A DNA stretch of 64,000 bases from Imbricaverruca yamaguchii (Eukaryota; Arthropoda; Thecostraca; Neoverrucidae). The translations under genes were made by a program, and so were the position numbers. The notes under the pieces are model-generated. The model saw nothing but the letters and a program-made list of their open reading frames with translations. It ran no database searches and was not told where the DNA came from. Below, piece after piece: positions 61,541 through 64,000 of this stretch (within the stretch, counting starts at the first letter, position 1; every line of letters begins with the position of its first letter). The stretch spans positions 887,501 through 951,500 of the forward strand of contig JAOTOL010001507.1 of NCBI GenBank assembly GCA_034440575.1, written 5' to 3'.

Positions 61541-61719
61541 ATGACTTCCTCATCCATAAATGCAGAATAGCCAGTTACCAGTTTGCTGAATTCGGGGTCT
61601 TGGAGGAGATCGTCAATGTTTTTCTGTGTCTCGTCCATCTTGGCCTGTTCGCATTGCACAACATGCAGCAGCAACATTGGAAGACATGCAACGACCACAA
61701 AGTTCATTTTGACCAGCAT
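61541..61719 (-). CDS. Gene B exon 1: signal peptide and N-terminus
   Basis: 59 codons plus 2 nt from ATG at 61719: MLVKMNFVVVACLPMLLLHV, a clear signal peptide with likely cleavage after VVQC or CEQA, then KMDETQKNIDDLLQDPEFSK and LVTGYSAFMDEEV. Helical and acidic. ATG at 61719 is the first downstream of a plausible TATA box; the next in-frame ATG (61707) starts the MNFVVV core. I end the exon at AT|GTATAT (61541), whose phase 2 fits the acceptor of exon 2. If not spliced there, the frame stops at 61471, giving an 82-residue secreted protein. Confidence 0.6.
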
Positions 61720-61780
61720 TTGGCTTTTGGGATCTTGAACTATCAATGAGTTTAAAATATAGGAACTCAGACACAACCTG

Positions 61781-61787
61781 TTTTATA
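61781..61787 (-). promoter_or_regulatory. TATA box for gene B
   Basis: Reads TATAAAA on the minus strand, about 60 bp upstream of the ATG at 61719. A start about 25-30 bp downstream would give a short leader. Position and match support it; not proven. Confidence 0.5.
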
Positions 61788-62464
61788 TTTAGTTCATAAT
61801 GATTGAAACAGACTAGGTGAAAAATAAATCATAATCATAAATCGAAGTACAATAACAATTTCTGTGGACTGGCAAGTTTTTGCAAAAATTTGTCTTTGAA
61901 ACGTGGCTTCTGAGTAGTTGTACCACCAGTGGGAGCATTTCTTACTTAAAACTTACCACTATGTTTTCCACTGAAATAGAATAAAGCTGAAGATCTTTGC
62001 AACGGACTTTTCACGCACCGTGCATTATCGTTATCGACAATGAAAATAGTATATGATCACAGAACACACTGGAACTAACTTCCCTTGCAACTCCCGGCAA
62101 ACGGCCGGTTCAGTTCTTCTGTAGCTGAAGCGTCACAGAACGTCACTAAATGTCAATAGTTTTTCGTGGAACAGATGCGATGTTAGCAGAGGCTTGTTTT
62201 CTTGCTGTTGATGTTGCTTTTGCACTTTCAGGCAGTAGACAACTGGATGGCAATCTAAGGATAGTCATCTTACCTGATCATCTTAGCCTTCCGCTAGTTG
62301 CAGTACTTCATGTCGGTGGAGGTGATGCACGTTAATCGGCATCGGCTGAGGCCTTTCACTGTGCGCGGTCGCCTGGGGTGGACCGAGTTTACCCACCCTC
62401 GTATCTCCGGGGCCAATAGCCGGATCAAAGAAGCGCCAACACAAATCGGTAGCGCTGGCCATTC
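61788..62464. other. Sequence upstream of gene B
   Basis: AT-rich; no gene recognised. Confidence 0.5.
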
Positions 62465-62640
62465 TGCTTATTGGGTGGCTCACGACGCACTTCATGCACA
62501 TTCACGGCTAATGGCGCCGCCCACACTGTTTCGTCGGTGGGCTGGGGGGATTGGGAAATGTCCGGAGTGGCATGAGTGTCGAACCCGGGACCTTTGGTGC
62601 CCAGAGCCCGACACCTTAACCACTTGGTCATCCACGTCCC
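62465..62640 (-). mobile_element. tRNA-derived SINE (family A)
   Basis: Minus orientation. Body GGCTAATGGCGCCGCCCACA and head (complement) CACCTTAACCACTTGG. Target duplication of 14 bp with one mismatch: AGCGCTGGCCATTC (62451-62464) and AGCGCTGGTCATTC (62641-62654). Confidence 0.92.
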
Positions 62641-62775
62641 AGCGCTGGTCATTCGCGCCCTAATGAACAGCCTAGCTAACCTCATTTATGTGACCTATGA
62701 CGTCACATGTCATAAAACACCTTCAATAACACAAATTTCGAATACCTTGGTGGAGTTTTAACGCACAAACTAATT

Positions 62776-62833
62776 GTTTGTTTATTGGTTGGTTCACGAC
62801 ACACTTTATGCACATTCACGGCTAATGGCGCCG
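62776..62833 (-). mobile_element. Truncated SINE (family A) tail
   Basis: TTGTTTGTTTATTGGTTGG, CACATTCACGGCTAATGGCG, then the match stops at the start of the reverse transcriptase fragment. Confidence 0.85.
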
Positions 62834-63290
62834 CGTGAACCGTGAGGACACGTCACCGCCATCTCGCATCCGCTCCCCATTCAAGTAGGCTGCCAGGTCA
62901 GCTGGTGTGGGTGCCCGGCCGAGCCGACGCCGAACCACAGTCTCGAGCTCGACGCTGGCGAGGCGCGCCGTCTCGGGGTCACGGGAGTGGAGGAGCTGCG
63001 ACGTGGCAGCCGCCATTAAGACGTCCGCCTCCGCCACATACTCCGTCAACCCCACGCCACCCGACGAGACAGGCGCGTACAGGTAACCCCCGGCGGCACT
63101 ACACGGCACGCCGAGGATCCCCTTCACTCGCCAGCGGAGCGCCACGTCGAACGCTCGAAGTGGCCCCTTAGGCAGCACGCCGAGCCGCAGGCAGTGGGTG
63201 AGTCGCGGGATGATGAAAGTACGCAGTGCGTCCAGCTTTTGCCAAGGGGCAAGAGCCGAATCGCACAGCCTCGCACACCAGGTCACAATA
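62834..63290 (-). mobile_element. R2/NeSL-like LINE fragment (reverse transcriptase C-terminal part)
   Basis: The minus frame reads LAPWQKLDALRTFIIPRLTH, LRLGVLPKGPL, VKGILGVPCSAAGGYLYAPV, SSGGVGLTEYVAEADVLMAA. The LAPWQK..AL.TF and LP..A..GYLY..GG.G patterns resemble R2/NeSL-type site-specific LINEs. No N-terminal zinc fingers, polymerase core or endonuclease remain, so this is a fragment. It abuts a SINE piece at the left and a simple-sequence tract at the right. Confidence 0.8.
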
Positions 63291-63720
63291 CAATAAGAAA
63301 AGCAATGACAACAGAACAACACAATACAATAAACAATAACAAAAACAACGAAAACACAACACAATACAATAAACAATGACAAAAGTAATGAAAGCACAAC
63401 ACAATACAGTAAAACAACACAAAGAACAAAAACAGCACACAATACAATAAACAATAACAAAACCAATGAAAACAACACACAATACAATATACAATAACAA
63501 GGGAATAACAACACAACACAATAAATAATAAGAAAAACCACGAAAATACAATGCATTGCAAAGAACAATACTAAAACAATGAAAACACAACACAAGTGCA
63601 ATAAGCAATAACAAAAACAATGCAACACAACAACACAACAAAATCCAATAGACAATGACAAAAACAATGAAAACACAACATTATGGAATAAACAATAACA
63701 GAAAAAATCAAAATTTCACA
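63290..63720. repeat. A/C-rich simple-sequence tract (ACAATAACAAAA type)
   Basis: About 430 bp of degenerate CACAATACAATAAACAATAA units. Minus-strand open frames here encode only Phe/Ile/Val/Cys/Leu-rich low-complexity sequence and are not genes. Confidence 0.93.
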
Positions 63721-64000
63721 AAATTAGACCTTAAACATTTCTTCGAAAAACTTGAAAGATTTCCCGAACCATCCAAAAAGACTTCTTTTTCACTCAGTTG
63801 TAAGTGGGCCGACCCTGGCTGTAGTGCAACACCAGGTCAACCCGTGGCGGGACAGGAGCAAGCCCCAAAATCCCACCGAATTCCAAAAATCAGTTTAATA
63901 TTCTAGTCCCCATGTAGGGGACGTATCAGATATTAAGCTGATAAGAACAGATTTTTCTTTATTTCCAATAAATGCTTGATCACAGATTTTACACCATAAC
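63721..64000. other. Right end of the window
   Basis: Nothing recognised except a stray AATAAA at about 63967. Confidence 0.5.

Noticed and set aside
62822..63676. 284-codon open frame with a Phe/Val/Leu/Cys-rich N-terminus resembling membrane segments
   Set aside because: The hydrophobic part is the translation of the A/C simple-sequence tract. Only the R2-like fragment is meaningful.

Overview
This is an animal nuclear genomic window. Its main content is about 50 kb of one muscle myosin heavy chain gene (Mhc type, class II) on the + strand. The first base lies in an intron in the middle of the motor domain, and the gene runs to its C-terminal exon near 50.1 kb. The exon layout is arthropod-like, with mutually exclusive exons for the relay (3 copies), the converter (4 copies) and loop 2 (2 copies), plus a duplicated exon just before the cardiomyopathy loop. 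GC-rich third codon positions, tRNA-derived SINEs and very repeat-rich introns suggest a crustacean, perhaps a barnacle. That placement is inference; the sequence does not prove it.

Mhc layout: 236-9528 covers the upper 50K domain, switch II, the three relay exons and the lower 50K domain. 11789-13072 holds the two loop-2 exons, 16775-18795 the actin-binding and SH1/SH2 region, and 20700-23354 the four converter exons. 25018-25670 holds the two light-chain IQ motifs. 25990-49510 is the S2/LMM coiled-coil rod in 21 exons, and 50084-50095 is a very short end exon. I model 41 exons. One choice per cluster gives 4,821 nt, exactly divisible by 3 (1,606 codons plus stop), about what is expected for residues ~350 to the end of a ~1,940-residue myosin. 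All splice phases agree. Six donors are GC rather than GT. The clusters allow 2x3x2x4 = 48 combinations here.

After Mhc come a diverged ~275-bp satellite (51.6-52.9 kb) and a second gene, which I infer on the minus strand. It has a signal-peptide exon at 61.7 kb, a six-cysteine exon at 59.0 kb and a last exon with a transmembrane segment at 54.6 kb. Splice phases agree, giving a predicted ~235-residue type I membrane protein of unknown family. The right end holds SINEs, an R2-like reverse transcriptase fragment and a long low-complexity tract.

The most striking feature is the intronic DNA. Roughly a fifth to a quarter of the window, by eye, is tandem arrays. Several contain a copied exon/intron boundary: the donors of the exons ending at 2058, 16862 and 43541, and the acceptor of the exon starting at 41492 (nine copies, exact 56-bp period). 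In the second gene, the repeats on both sides of the middle exon carry its splice-site sequence, and its stop codon region is repeated too. A SINE has also landed on a Mhc 3' splice site and duplicated it (30662-30868).
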